Shown here: positions 7,820 to 16,581 of the stretch, in pieces
How the letters are laid out: every line of letters begins with the position of its first letter
Numbering within the stretch: the first letter of the stretch is position 1
Assembly (NCBI GenBank): GCA_965201155.1
Contig: OZ241752.1
Location: 496,001 to 560,000, forward strand
DNA: 64,000 nt
Reading direction: 5' to 3'
DNA from: JANQOH01 sp965201155
GTDB taxonomy: Bacteria > Pseudomonadota > Alphaproteobacteria > UBA7887
Position numbers and translations under genes: made by a program
The notes under the pieces: generated by a model
What the model was told of the DNA's origin: nothing
The model's database searches: none
Seen by the model: only the letters and a program-made list of their open reading frames with translations

Positions 7820-8728
7820 ATGTTTCCTGCTCCACCCGAAATCGAAGCACGCCCCTTCACCCGCATGCCCGACGAGTTCCGCCGCAAGGGCCGGCGCAGC
7901 GCCTGGGGAACAGTGATGGCTGGGCGGGCCGTGGACTGTTTTCTGGAAGGTCCGAGTTTTGACCGGGACGGGAATCTCCATGTGGTGGATATTCCGTGGG
8001 GGCGCGTGTTTCGCATTTCACCGGAAGGGGCGTGGACGCTGGTGGCGGAATATGACGGCGAACCGAACGGACTGAAATTTCATGCTGACGGTCGCGCCTT
8101 CATTGCCGACCATGCGCGTGGAATCATGCAGCTTGATACGGCGACCGGGGCGGTGACGCCGGTGGTCGAGCGACCCCGCCACGAACGCTTCAAGGGCTGC
8201 AATGACCTGTTTTTCGCCGCTGACGGGACGCTCTATTTCACCGATCAGGGGCAGACGGGGCTGCATGACCCAACGGGACGCCTGTTCCGGCTCTCGACGG
8301 AGGGGCGTCTGGAGTGTCTGCTGGACTGCGTGCCAAGCCCCAACGGCCTGGTTTCCAATCTGGACGAGACGATCATCTATCTGGCGGTGACACGGGCTAA
8401 CGCTGTCTGGCGTGTGCCGTTGATGAGTGACGGACTGCCGACCAAGGTGGGAGTTTTCGTACAGCTTTCAGGGGGAATGGCCGGGCCGGACGGCATGGCG
8501 CTGGATGCGGCGGGCAATCTGGTGGTGTGCCATGCCGGGCTGGGTTCGGTGTGGCTGTTCTCGCGCATCGGCGAGCCGCTGGTGCGCGTGCGCAGCCCTG
8601 CGGGCCTGATGACCACCAATGCCGCCTATGGCGGCCCGGACGGGAAGCGTCTCTATATCACCGAGTCAGAGACCGGCACGGTTCTGGTAGCCGACATGCC
8701 GGAACCGGGCCGCCCCATGTTCGGCTGA
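7820..8728 (+). CDS. SMP-30/gluconolactonase/LRE family protein
   Basis: A 302-residue six-bladed propeller of the SMP-30/gluconolaconase family, calcium-dependent lactonases or esterases. Typical segments: EGPSFDRDGNLHVVDIPWG near the start, KGCNDLFFAADGTLYFTDQG near residue 130, and SPNGLVSNLDETIIY. No signal peptide. As last gene of the operon after the TRAP transporter it may hydrolyse an imported lactone. Sugar-acid uptake operons often pair TRAP permeases with such enzymes, but the substrate here is inference. The stop lies four bases from the end of the convergent FMN reductase gene. Confidence 0.88.
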   Translation: MFPAPPEIEARPFTRMPDEFRRKGRRSAWGTVMAGRAVDCFLEGPSFDRDGNLHVVDIPWGRVFRISPEGAWTLVAEYDGEPNGLKFHADGRAFIADHARGIMQLDTATGAVTPVVERPRHERFKGCNDLFFAADGTLYFTDQGQTGLHDPTGRLFRLSTEGRLECLLDCVPSPNGLVSNLDETIIYLAVTRANAVWRVPLMSDGLPTKVGVFVQLSGGMAGPDGMALDAAGNLVVCHAGLGSVWLFSRIGEPLVRVRSPAGLMTTNAAYGGPDGKRLYITESETGTVLVADMPEPGRPMFG

Positions 8729-8732
8729 GTGT

Positions 8733-9326
8733 TCATTCAGCAACCGCCTGCTGGGCGCGCGCGACGCGGCACAGCGCTGCGACCACACCCTGAAGCAGCG
8801 CCTGATGGCTGCTGTCCTGCAAAGCGCCGTCGGCATCGAAAGCCTTGCTGGCCAATGCCAGCCCGAACTGGTTGGGGATGACGAGCACGCCGATGCCACT
8901 GAGCACGAGGCGGACTCCCATAAGTGCGCGCCCGGCGCCGCCGCGCCCCGGAGACGCACCGATGAGTGCCGCGCTCAAACCTCTGTAGGCGGCGAGCGGT
9001 GCTTCCCCCTCCTCGCGCCGCGACGCCCAGTCAATGGCGTTCTTGAGCAGGGGCGTGTAGCCGCCATTATATTCAGGCACGGCGACCAGCAGCGCGTGGT
9101 GGCCCTGCATCAGGGATTTGAGGCGCCTGGCACCTTCCGGCAAACCGAATTCGCTTTCGTCATCGCCGTTGTAGAGGGGCAGGTCGAGAGTGGCGAGGTC
9201 GAGAAGAGTAACCTGAGCGGCGAGGTCCTCGGCGCAGGCAGCACCGGCCCGAAGCAGTCTACCGTTCAGCGACGCGCGTCGCGTACTGCCGGCAAATGCC
9301 AGAATTTTCAGGGTTTCCTGGCTCAC
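8733..9326 (-). CDS. NADPH-dependent FMN reductase family protein
   Basis: A 197-residue flavodoxin-like reductase (FMN_red family; ArsH/ChrR/azoreductase relatives). The phosphate-binding loop GSTRRASLN sits near residue 13, and the VPEYNGGYTPLLKNAIDW motif that contacts FMN and forms the dimer interface is near residue 84. It should reduce quinones or other acceptors with NAD(P)H as a soluble enzyme. It is convergent with the SMP-30 gene and stands alone. No regulator or arsenic genes are adjacent, so a specific role is not indicated. Confidence 0.88.
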   Translation of the reverse strand: MSQETLKILAFAGSTRRASLNGRLLRAGAACAEDLAAQVTLLDLATLDLPLYNGDDESEFGLPEGARRLKSLMQGHHALLVAVPEYNGGYTPLLKNAIDWASRREEGEAPLAAYRGLSAALIGASPGRGGAGRALMGVRLVLSGIGVLVIPNQFGLALASKAFDADGALQDSSHQALLQGVVAALCRVARAQQAVAE

Positions 9327-9413
9327 GTCACAACTCCCGTGTGGCGTTGGCAGACGAGTGGCGATAAAGTGGAGGTGCGGTGAGCCGCAGGGATGGGAAG
9401 CAGGACGCGAAAA

Positions 9414-9791
9414 CTAGCCGCCAAAAACCACCCGAACCAAGATCAGCGTCGCGACACCGGCCATATAGGCACCGATCCACCGCATCCATTTGCCGTCAGT
9501 GCGCAATTCGACGACGGATTCGTTGAGCGTGTAGAGCGTCTGCTCGACCCTGTCAAATCTTTGGTCGATCGCTTCGAACCTTTGGTCCATCGCGTCAAAC
9601 CTTCGGTCGATCGCCTCGAACCTTTGGTTGATCACTTCGAACTTTTGTTCGATCGCGTCAAACCTTCGACCGATCGCCTCGAACCTTTGGCTGATCACTT
9701 CGAACTTTTGGTCGATCGCGTCAAACCTCTGTTCGATGACCTTCAGATAGGTATCCTGGGGGTTCATCCCATCCATGTCTGGTTCGTTCAC
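9414..9791 (-). CDS. Heptad-repeat coiled-coil protein with C-terminal membrane anchor
   Basis: A 125-residue protein made largely of nine consecutive 7-residue repeats of the form Q-R/K-F-D/E-x-I/V-D/E (QRFDAID, QKFEVIS, QRFEAIG, RRFDAIE and so on, residues about 20-82). The pattern predicts a long parallel coiled coil. The C-terminus holds one membrane segment (WIGAYMAGVATLILVRVVF), so the coil is tethered to the membrane. I recognise no specific family; similar short repeat proteins are usually annotated as hypothetical or DUF1640-like. The DNA is also repetitive with a 63-bp higher-order unit. It is transcribed away from the TonB-receptor gene. Confidence 0.75.
   Translation of the reverse strand: MNEPDMDGMNPQDTYLKVIEQRFDAIDQKFEVISQRFEAIGRRFDAIEQKFEVINQRFEAIDRRFDAMDQRFEAIDQRFDRVEQTLYTLNESVVELRTDGKWMRWIGAYMAGVATLILVRVVFGG
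9591..9737. repeat. 21-bp tandem repeats in a 63-bp higher-order array
   Basis: Seven consecutive 21-bp units (one heptad each) read cgcgtcaaaccttcggtcga-type sequence. Units 1-3 (9591-9653) and 4-6 (9654-9716) are nearly identical as 63-bp blocks, and a third block begins at 9717 before the pattern breaks. Diverged units also precede 9591. Conservation of the 63-bp period beyond what the protein needs points to block duplication or unequal crossing-over. Confidence 0.85.
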
Positions 9792-9858
9792 TCAGGGTGT
9801 ATGCCAAGGGCGCTGCGGCACGTTTAGCGGCGCGAACGTAGCACAGAGCGCCCGGGAA

Positions 9859-9905
9859 CGCAAAGTTTGCGCGTGGTTGCGGACGCGAGAACCTAAACCT
9901 ATATT
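9859..9905 (+). promoter_or_regulatory. Promoter and palindromic operator of TonB-receptor gene
   Basis: TTGCGG (9877-9882) and TATATT (9900-9905) are separated by exactly 17 bases, a good sigma-70-type promoter 48 bases before the chosen start. Just upstream of the -35, CGCAAAGTTTGCG (9859-9871) is a perfect 13-base palindrome (6-bp arms, single central base), well placed for a regulator. It does not look like a Fur box to me. Confidence 0.55.
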
Positions 9906-9952
9906 GTGGCAGAATGATGACCATCGGTCCGAGGGGGCAGGGAGTAAGTTCC

Positions 9953-12526
9953 ATGAGACACAAGTTGTTTGCGCCACGTTGGGGCGGGGCGGCTATTGCG
10001 GCTGCGCTGTGCGCTGCCGGAGTGCCGGTAACCGCCACCGCGCAGGATGCGGGGGACGGCGGCGAAGTTTTCGAGCTTGGCGAGATTTTCGTTGTCGGTA
10101 CGCGCAGGCCGGTGCGTTCTACGGCCGACACTCCGGCGCCGATCGATCTGATCGGCGGCGAGGATTTTGTGGACCAGGGCACCACCGAACTGCCCGATCT
10201 CATGCGTACGCTGGTGCCCTCGTACAATGTGACGCGGCAGCCGATCAACGACGAGTCGACATTTGTGCGGCCGGCCAATTTGCGCGGCCTCGGGCCTGAT
10301 CAGACACTGATCTTCATCAACGGCAAGCGCCGCCACCGGGCAGCGGTCATTACCAATCTGGGCAATGGCGTCTCGGACGGCGCGCAGGGGCCGGATATCA
10401 GCGTCATCCCGGCCGTGGCGCTCAAGCGAGTGGAAGTCTTGCGCGACACGGCGTCGGCGCAATACGGCTCGGACGCGATTGCCGGCGTCATCAATTTCGT
10501 ACTCAAGGACCGCCCGGATGGCGGCGTAGCAGAAGTGCAGTGGGGCCAGACCTATGAAGGTGATGGCACGGCGTATCGGATGGCTGGCAACGCCGGCGCG
10601 CCGCTCGGCGAAGGCGGCTTTGTCAATCTGAGCGCGCAGTGGCACACGGCCGATCCGACGGTGCGGAGCCAGCAAAGGGATGACGCGAAGGCACTGATCG
10701 CCGCCGGCAACCCGCATGTACGCCAGCCAGTTGTGCAGGTATGGGGCGCGCCGGACTTGCCGAAAGACTATACGTTGTTTCTGAATTCTGGCGTAGAAGT
10801 GAGTGAAAATACAGAATTTTACGCGTTCGGAAATGTCGCTGGACGGGAAAGTGAAGGCGGGTTTTTCTATCGCAATCCCAACACGAACAGTATTTTCGCC
10901 ACGGGCGGCAATCGCCGGATCGGCGATCTGGATCCGACCGACGGCGTCATGTGCCCCGCCGACATCGCAGCCCAAGGCTATTTCGACGGCGCAGGATACG
11001 ACCAGAACAACCCGAACTGTTTTGCGTTCAACGCGTTCTACCCCGGGGGTTTCACGCCGCAGTTCAAGGGTGAAATCAGCGATTCCGCGTTGACGGCGGG
11101 CGTTCGCGGCGAGCTCCGGTCGGGCATGACCTGGGATCTCAGCTACAGCTTCGGGCGCAATAGCATCGACTATTCCATCAGGGATACCATCAATCCGAGC
11201 CTCGGCCCGGCCACACCGCACCAGTTTTCGCTTGGGTCCCATACCCAGACGGAGCAGGTTGCGAATTTCGACGTTACCTACCCGGTGGAAATCGCGGGCT
11301 TCGAGTCGCCGATCCACACGGCGGCCGGTCTAGAATGGCGGCAGGAAAAATTCGAGGTTGAAGCGGGCGAGGAAGCCTCGTGGCAAGCCGGCGATCTCGC
11401 ACAACAGGGTTTCGCCATCGGCTCCAACGGTTACCGAGGTTTTCATCCGGACACAGCAGGAAGCTGGTCTCAGAACAATGTGGCTGGATATGTCGATCTG
11501 GAAACGGAGGTTAACGCGCAACTCACGGTGGCGACAATGGGCCGCATGGAACGCTATGACGGATTTGGCTCAACTGCGGACTACAAGTTCGGCGCCCTGT
11601 ACCAGGTAACCGACAACGTCGGTATTCGGGGGTCCGCAAGCACCGGCTTCCGTGCGCCGACACCAGGGCAGCAGAATATTTCCCGTGTCGCCACCGTGGC
11701 ACGCGGCGCGACGCTGAAGCAGGAAGCGACGCTATCGCCAAGCTGCCCCGAAGCTCGGGAATTCGGAGCGAAACCGCTTGAACCAGAGGAGTCGGTTACG
11801 TTCACGGTCGGCGCCGTCGCGGAAACCGGTCCGCTCTCGATGACTGCCGACATCTACAATATCGACGTGGACGGCCGTCTCGGAAAATCCCAGAGCTTTG
11901 ACATCACGGATGCAATCCGGTCCAGGCTCGGGCAGGACGGCTGTCTCGCAGATGCGGTATCAGCGGACTTTTACGGTAACGGGTTTGATACACGAACGCG
12001 GGGCATCGACGTGGTGGCAAGCCTTGATCTGCCGACGACGATGGCGCTGCTCGAAAGCGGCGAGACCGAGCTGGTGTTCGTCGGGAACTGGACGGACACG
12101 GAAGTCACATGGTTTGACCCGACTTTCCTCAACCAAGAGAAGCGCCTTGTCGCGCTCGAGCAAGCACTGCCAAACTACCGCTTCAACGCCACGCTGCGGC
12201 ACGAACAGGAGTTGTGGGGCGGCTTCCTGCGGCTCAACTATTTTGGCCCCTATACGCCGTTCAACAATGACACGCCGTATACCTTGCCAAGCGGCGGCTA
12301 TGCCGAAATGGGCGGCGAGTTTACCGTTGATGTCGAAGTAAGCTACGTTCCGGTTCCCGGTCTGAAATTGAGTGTCGGCGCCGAAAACGTGCTCGACAAC
12401 TATCCGGACGACTTCAGCGTCGGGACGATCAAGGACTACCGCTCCAGCGGTGAGCTTTACCCCGAAAACGCGCCGATGACTATCAATGGCGGGTTTTACT
12501 ATGCGCGGGCGCGTTACACCTTCTGA
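9953..12526 (+). CDS. TonB-dependent outer-membrane receptor
   Basis: An 857-residue TonB-dependent receptor. It has a signal peptide (about 1-30, ending TATAQ), a plug domain with VVGTRRPVRSTADTPAPIDL and RGLGPDQTLIFINGKRRH motifs (about residues 45-160), and a long beta-barrel ending in the outer-membrane C-terminal aromatic signature (RARYTF). It should take up a scarce or bulky ligand across the outer membrane using TonB energy. The ATG at 9953 is preferred over 9914 because it follows an AGGGAG site and gives a clean signal peptide. It is transcribed alone, ended by a strong terminator. Hydantoinase genes follow but are separately transcribed. Ligand unknown. Confidence 0.92.
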   Translation: MRHKLFAPRWGGAAIAAALCAAGVPVTATAQDAGDGGEVFELGEIFVVGTRRPVRSTADTPAPIDLIGGEDFVDQGTTELPDLMRTLVPSYNVTRQPINDESTFVRPANLRGLGPDQTLIFINGKRRHRAAVITNLGNGVSDGAQGPDISVIPAVALKRVEVLRDTASAQYGSDAIAGVINFVLKDRPDGGVAEVQWGQTYEGDGTAYRMAGNAGAPLGEGGFVNLSAQWHTADPTVRSQQRDDAKALIAAGNPHVRQPVVQVWGAPDLPKDYTLFLNSGVEVSENTEFYAFGNVAGRESEGGFFYRNPNTNSIFATGGNRRIGDLDPTDGVMCPADIAAQGYFDGAGYDQNNPNCFAFNAFYPGGFTPQFKGEISDSALTAGVRGELRSGMTWDLSYSFGRNSIDYSIRDTINPSLGPATPHQFSLGSHTQTEQVANFDVTYPVEIAGFESPIHTAAGLEWRQEKFEVEAGEEASWQAGDLAQQGFAIGSNGYRGFHPDTAGSWSQNNVAGYVDLETEVNAQLTVATMGRMERYDGFGSTADYKFGALYQVTDNVGIRGSASTGFRAPTPGQQNISRVATVARGATLKQEATLSPSCPEAREFGAKPLEPEESVTFTVGAVAETGPLSMTADIYNIDVDGRLGKSQSFDITDAIRSRLGQDGCLADAVSADFYGNGFDTRTRGIDVVASLDLPTTMALLESGETELVFVGNWTDTEVTWFDPTFLNQEKRLVALEQALPNYRFNATLRHEQELWGGFLRLNYFGPYTPFNNDTPYTLPSGGYAEMGGEFTVDVEVSYVPVPGLKLSVGAENVLDNYPDDFSVGTIKDYRSSGELYPENAPMTINGGFYYARARYTF

Positions 12527-12556
12527 TTGCGGCAGGTTTGATTGCGCAAGACTTGT

Positions 12557-12592
12557 GAAACGGGGCTGCTGCTGCGGCCCCGTTTTCATTTT
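12557..12592 (+). terminator. Rho-independent terminator after TonB receptor
   Basis: An 8-bp stem (AACGGGGC at 12559-12566 with GCCCCGTT at 12577-12584), a 10-base loop, and a T-rich tail (tttcatttt). It lies 33 bases past the receptor stop and 32 before hyuB, separating the two transcription units. Confidence 0.85.
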
Positions 12593-12615
12593 GCAATGCT
12601 GACAGGACCAACGGC

Positions 12616-14331
12616 ATGTCGATGAATCGCGATCCGTTTGCGCTGGAACTGTTTCGGGATGCCGTATTCGCGATTGCCGACGAAATGGCGGTGACCATCT
12701 GCCGCACGACCTATTCGGGCGTGCTGCGGGACAATATGGATTTTTCGACCGCACTGGCCGACGCGGAGGGGCGGCTGGTGGCGCAGGGGCTGACATTGCC
12801 GGGGCATCTCGGCTCGATACCGACTGCGCTTGCGGTCGTCGTCGAACGCTTTGGCGCCTCCATGCGCCCGGGCGATGTGTTCATCATGAACGATCCGTTC
12901 GATGGCGGCATGCACCTGCCCGATATCTTCATCTTCAAACCCATCTTTGCCGAGGGGCAGCGCCTCGCTTTCGCTGCCACGGTGTGCCACCACGGCGATG
13001 TCGGCGGGCGGGTGCCCGGCTCCAATGCGTCCGACTCAACGGAAATCTATCAGGAAGGGCTGCGCATTCCACCGCTGCGGCTCTATGACGGCGGCACGCG
13101 CAACGAGACGTTGTTCGGCCTGATCGAGAAAAATGTGCGCATCCCGGTTCAGGTGCTGGGCGATCTGCGCGCGCAGCTTGCCGCCTGCCATATCGCCGAG
13201 CGACAGTTTCTGGAGCTTACGACAGAGACAGGCCATGAATTGACGGCACAACTCATGGCGGAGGTCATTGACCATGCGGAGCGCCTGACCCGCGCGGCCG
13301 TGAGCGAACTGCCCGACGGCGAATGGTCGTTCGAGGACTGGATCGATGATGACGGCGTCGATACGGGGGCGCCGATCCGCCTGTTTTGCACGGTGCGCAA
13401 GGAAAGCGACGCGATGAGTGTCGACTGGGCCGGAAGCGCCCCGCAAGTCAAGGGAGCCATCAACAACACATTGTCTTTCACCAAGGCGGCGTCATGGACC
13501 GCCATCCGCGCCATACTGCCCGGCGACATACCCAATAATGAAGGTGTGTTTCGCGTGATCGAGGTGACGGCGCCGCCGGGCACCATCGCCAATGCCGTGT
13601 TGCCGGCAGCGTGCGCGGCGCGCGGCCTGACGGGGTTTCGGATGCTGGATTGCTGCCTCGGCGCGCTGGCGCAAATGGCGCCGGACCGGGTTTGCGCTGC
13701 ATCGGACGGCGGCAATACGGGGGTGTCGATCGGCGGCTATGATGCGGCACGCAAGCCGTTCATCTTTGTCGATTTTGCCTGCGGCACCTGGGGCGGGCGG
13801 CCGTGGGCGGACGGGCTGCAAGGCAACTCCAACATGTTTGCCAATATGGCGTCGCAATCGGCGGAGGTCATCGAGTCCGAGCATCCGCTGCGCATCGAAG
13901 CCTATGAGTTGATCGCCGACCGCGCCGGTGCGGGCAAGTTTCGCGGCGGGGCGCCGTATCGCCGCGACTACCGCTTTCTGGAAGAGGAAGCGGTGCTGCA
14001 AGTGCGTGCGGACCGCGCGACCGTGCGGCCCTGGGGGTTGAGCGGCGGACATGCCGGGCGACCGAGCGCCAATTTTCTCAATGGCGAGGCGCAGCCTTCA
14101 AAGCTGACACTGACCATCCGACACGGGGATGTATTCCGGCACGAACTGGCGGGCGGGGGCGGCTGGGGTGATCCGTTCGAGCGCGACCCGGATCGTGTCC
14201 TGGCGGATGTGCGCAACGGCTATGTGAGCACCGCGGCTGCGCTGGCCGATTATGGCGTCGTCATCACCCCGTGCGGCCGCGAGGTGGACCAGGAAGCCAC
14301 GGCACGCGTGCGCCAGGACAGAGCGCGATAG
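12616..14331 (+). CDS. hyuB: Hydantoinase/oxoprolinase B subunit
   Basis: A 571-residue protein of the hydantoinase B/5-oxoprolinase family, which with HyuA forms ATP-dependent enzymes hydrolysing cyclic amides (N-methylhydantoin, 5-oxoproline), or in related forms acetone or acetophenone carboxylases. Family landmarks: ICRTTYSGVLRDNMDFSTAL near residue 37, NDPFDGGMHLPDIF near 94, the CHHGDVGGRVPGS segment, and the C-terminal LAGGGGWGDPFERDP. Soluble. It precedes hyuA by about 115 bases; in many operons the A subunit gene comes first. Which ring it opens cannot be told from the sequence. Confidence 0.92.
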   Translation: MSMNRDPFALELFRDAVFAIADEMAVTICRTTYSGVLRDNMDFSTALADAEGRLVAQGLTLPGHLGSIPTALAVVVERFGASMRPGDVFIMNDPFDGGMHLPDIFIFKPIFAEGQRLAFAATVCHHGDVGGRVPGSNASDSTEIYQEGLRIPPLRLYDGGTRNETLFGLIEKNVRIPVQVLGDLRAQLAACHIAERQFLELTTETGHELTAQLMAEVIDHAERLTRAAVSELPDGEWSFEDWIDDDGVDTGAPIRLFCTVRKESDAMSVDWAGSAPQVKGAINNTLSFTKAASWTAIRAILPGDIPNNEGVFRVIEVTAPPGTIANAVLPAACAARGLTGFRMLDCCLGALAQMAPDRVCAASDGGNTGVSIGGYDAARKPFIFVDFACGTWGGRPWADGLQGNSNMFANMASQSAEVIESEHPLRIEAYELIADRAGAGKFRGGAPYRRDYRFLEEEAVLQVRADRATVRPWGLSGGHAGRPSANFLNGEAQPSKLTLTIRHGDVFRHELAGGGGWGDPFERDPDRVLADVRNGYVSTAAALADYGVVITPCGREVDQEATARVRQDRAR

Positions 14332-14458
14332 CGCCTGGCCGACCATCAGTACCGTGCGCCGGCGCGAAGCGTCCCTTGCGTCCGGGGCGCCCCAGTGTCA
14401 ATGACAGGGGTGTTGACGGGGGTATTGCGGCAGGGGGCGGACACGGGTGGGCGATGAA

Positions 14459-16564
14459 ATGACGATCAGGTCCGATGCGCGGACGGGGTGCCGTATCGGG
14501 GTCGATGTGGGGGGTACCTTTACCGACATCGTGCTGCTGGAGGATGACGGGACGGCGCATGTGCGCAAGGTTCCGTCCAGCACGGGAGATTATGCGTGGG
14601 CGATCGCCAGGGGACTTGAACGGCTGTTTGCCGGTATCGCGCCGGCGGCGGGTGATGTGGGTGAAGTGCTGCACGGCACCACCGTGGGGTCCAACGCCAT
14701 TCTCGAGCGCAAGGGCGCAAGAGCCGGCCTGATCACCACACGCGGGTTTCGCGATGTGCTGGAAATCCGCAATTTGCGCATGCCGCGCTTGTATGACATG
14801 GCGTGGGAAAAGCCGCCGCCCCTGATCGACCGCTATCTGCGCCTGGAAGTGACGGAACGCGTCGCGGCCGACGGAACAGTTATCACGCCGCTGGACCGGG
14901 AGGATGCCCAACGCGCCATCGCGCAGCTTCTGGCGGAAGAGGTCGACGTGATCGCCGTCTGCCTTCTGAACTGCTTTGCCAATGAGGCGCATGAGCGCGC
15001 CATCGGCGAACTGATCGCCGCAGCGGCGCCCGACCTGCCCTATTGCCTGTCCTGTGATGTACTGCCTGAAATCAAGGAATATGAGCGCAGTTCGACGACC
15101 GCGATCAATGCCTATGTCCTGCCGGTGATCCGTTCATATCTGGCGGAATTGCGGCGGCGTCTTGACGAGTCGAGGATTTCGGCGCCGCTCCTTCTCATGC
15201 AATCGAATGGCGGGCTAATGACCGACAAGGCAGCGGCAGCCCGCCCTTGTCAGATCATCGAGTCGGGTCCCGCAGGCGGGGTGGTGGGGGCGCAGGCGCT
15301 TGCCGAGCGGCTGGGAGAGACGGACCTGATCACATTTGACATGGGCGGCACGACAGCCAAGGCAGCGCTGATCGAGGCGGGAGCGGCAGCGCGCAATCCG
15401 GAATTCGCCGTAGGCGGGGGCATCATGGTCGGCTCGCGTCTGCTTACCGGCGCCGGTTACCTGCTCAGGACACCGGCGATCGATCTCGCCGAAGTGGGCG
15501 CCGGCGGGGGTTCGCTGGTCCGTATCGATGCCGGCGGCGCGCTGCGGGTGGGGCCGGAAAGCGCGGGCGCGGACCCGGGACCGGCAGCGTATGGCCGCGG
15601 CGGAGACAAGCCCACCGTCACCGATGCCAACCTGTTGCTGGGTTATCTGAATCCGGAGCATCTGGTGGGCGGCGCGCTCAAGCTGGATATGACGCGCGCC
15701 GCGGCGGCATTCGCCAGCGTCGCCGAAGCGCTGGGGCTGGAGGCCGCACAGGCGGCGCACGGTGCGCATCTTGTGGCGGCGTCGAACATGATCCGCGCGA
15801 TCAAGGCCGTGTCGAGCGAACGCGGGCGAGACCCGCGGCGCTTTACCCTGTTTGCATTTGGCGGCAACGGGCCTCTGTTCGCGGCGGGCATGGCAGAGGC
15901 GCTGGGGATCCGGCGCGTTCTGGTGCCGCCGGCGCCGGGTCTGTTTTCGTCGTTCGGGATGCTTTATGCGGATGTCGAGCATCATTATGCCCGCACGCTG
16001 AACCGGATCCCGGCGGAGATGGACCCGGATGTCCTGACAGCGGCATGGGATCGGCTGGCGGACGAAGCGCGGCAGCAATTGCGCGCCGACGGTTTCCCCG
16101 ACTCGCGCATGCGCATTCGCCGTGCTGCGGCAATGCACTACAAGGGCCAGATTTTCGAACTGACGGTGCCGGCGCCCGACGGCGCTTTCGACGCAGCAAA
16201 GATTGCAGAGTTGGAGGAAGCATTCGGTGTCGAGCATGAGCGCACTTACGGCCACCGGGCCGGCCCCGAGGAGCCGGTGGCGCTAGTGACGATGCAGGTG
16301 ACAGGCGCGGGCGTGCCGGAGCGGCCGCGCATGCCGGCGCAATTACAATTCAGGGAGGCCGGTGGTGCCGGCGGGGGGATGCGGCGCGCGTTTTTCGGCA
16401 ATCACGGGTGGCTGGAAACACCGGTGCTGCGGCGGAGCGATCTTGCGACGCCGCAGCGGGGACCGGCGATTGTCGAGGAATATGACGCGACCGCCTTGAT
16501 CCCGCCCGACTGGCAGGGAAGATTGGGCACAGGTGGTACAATGCTGTTCGAACGGGACGCTTGA
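14459..16564 (+). CDS. hyuA: Hydantoinase/oxoprolinase A subunit
   Basis: A 701-residue ATP-binding subunit with the ASKHA fold. The phosphate-1 motif is CRIGVDVGGTFTDIVLLEDD near residue 12. LHGTTVGSNAILERKGA lies near 70, the MQSNGGLM segment near 250 and TFDMGGTTAKA near 295. It phosphorylates the cyclic amide so that HyuB can open it. ATG at 14459 is used; GTG at 14447 in the same frame is also possible and neither has a strong ribosome site. The stop is 17 bases from the deformylase-like start, so hyuBA, the deformylase-like gene and the amidase gene appear to be one operon. Confidence 0.92.
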   Translation: MTIRSDARTGCRIGVDVGGTFTDIVLLEDDGTAHVRKVPSSTGDYAWAIARGLERLFAGIAPAAGDVGEVLHGTTVGSNAILERKGARAGLITTRGFRDVLEIRNLRMPRLYDMAWEKPPPLIDRYLRLEVTERVAADGTVITPLDREDAQRAIAQLLAEEVDVIAVCLLNCFANEAHERAIGELIAAAAPDLPYCLSCDVLPEIKEYERSSTTAINAYVLPVIRSYLAELRRRLDESRISAPLLLMQSNGGLMTDKAAAARPCQIIESGPAGGVVGAQALAERLGETDLITFDMGGTTAKAALIEAGAAARNPEFAVGGGIMVGSRLLTGAGYLLRTPAIDLAEVGAGGGSLVRIDAGGALRVGPESAGADPGPAAYGRGGDKPTVTDANLLLGYLNPEHLVGGALKLDMTRAAAAFASVAEALGLEAAQAAHGAHLVAASNMIRAIKAVSSERGRDPRRFTLFAFGGNGPLFAAGMAEALGIRRVLVPPAPGLFSSFGMLYADVEHHYARTLNRIPAEMDPDVLTAAWDRLADEARQQLRADGFPDSRMRIRRAAAMHYKGQIFELTVPAPDGAFDAAKIAELEEAFGVEHERTYGHRAGPEEPVALVTMQVTGAGVPERPRMPAQLQFREAGGAGGGMRRAFFGNHGWLETPVLRRSDLATPQRGPAIVEEYDATALIPPDWQGRLGTGGTMLFERDA

Positions 16565-16581
16565 TACAGGGAGGGCACGAT

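Noticed and set aside
6825..7981. Long minus-strand frames opposite dctM
   Set aside because: Composition is Arg/Gln/His-rich as expected for antisense of a hydrophobic GC-rich gene; no ribosome site or motif.
9591..9737. CRISPR array at the 21-bp repeats
   Set aside because: Repeats are contiguous without unique spacers and lie in frame inside a gene.
9393..9827. A repetitive plus-strand frame opposite the heptad protein
   Set aside because: The minus strand gives a good coiled coil and membrane anchor; the plus frame is repetitive only because the DNA is.
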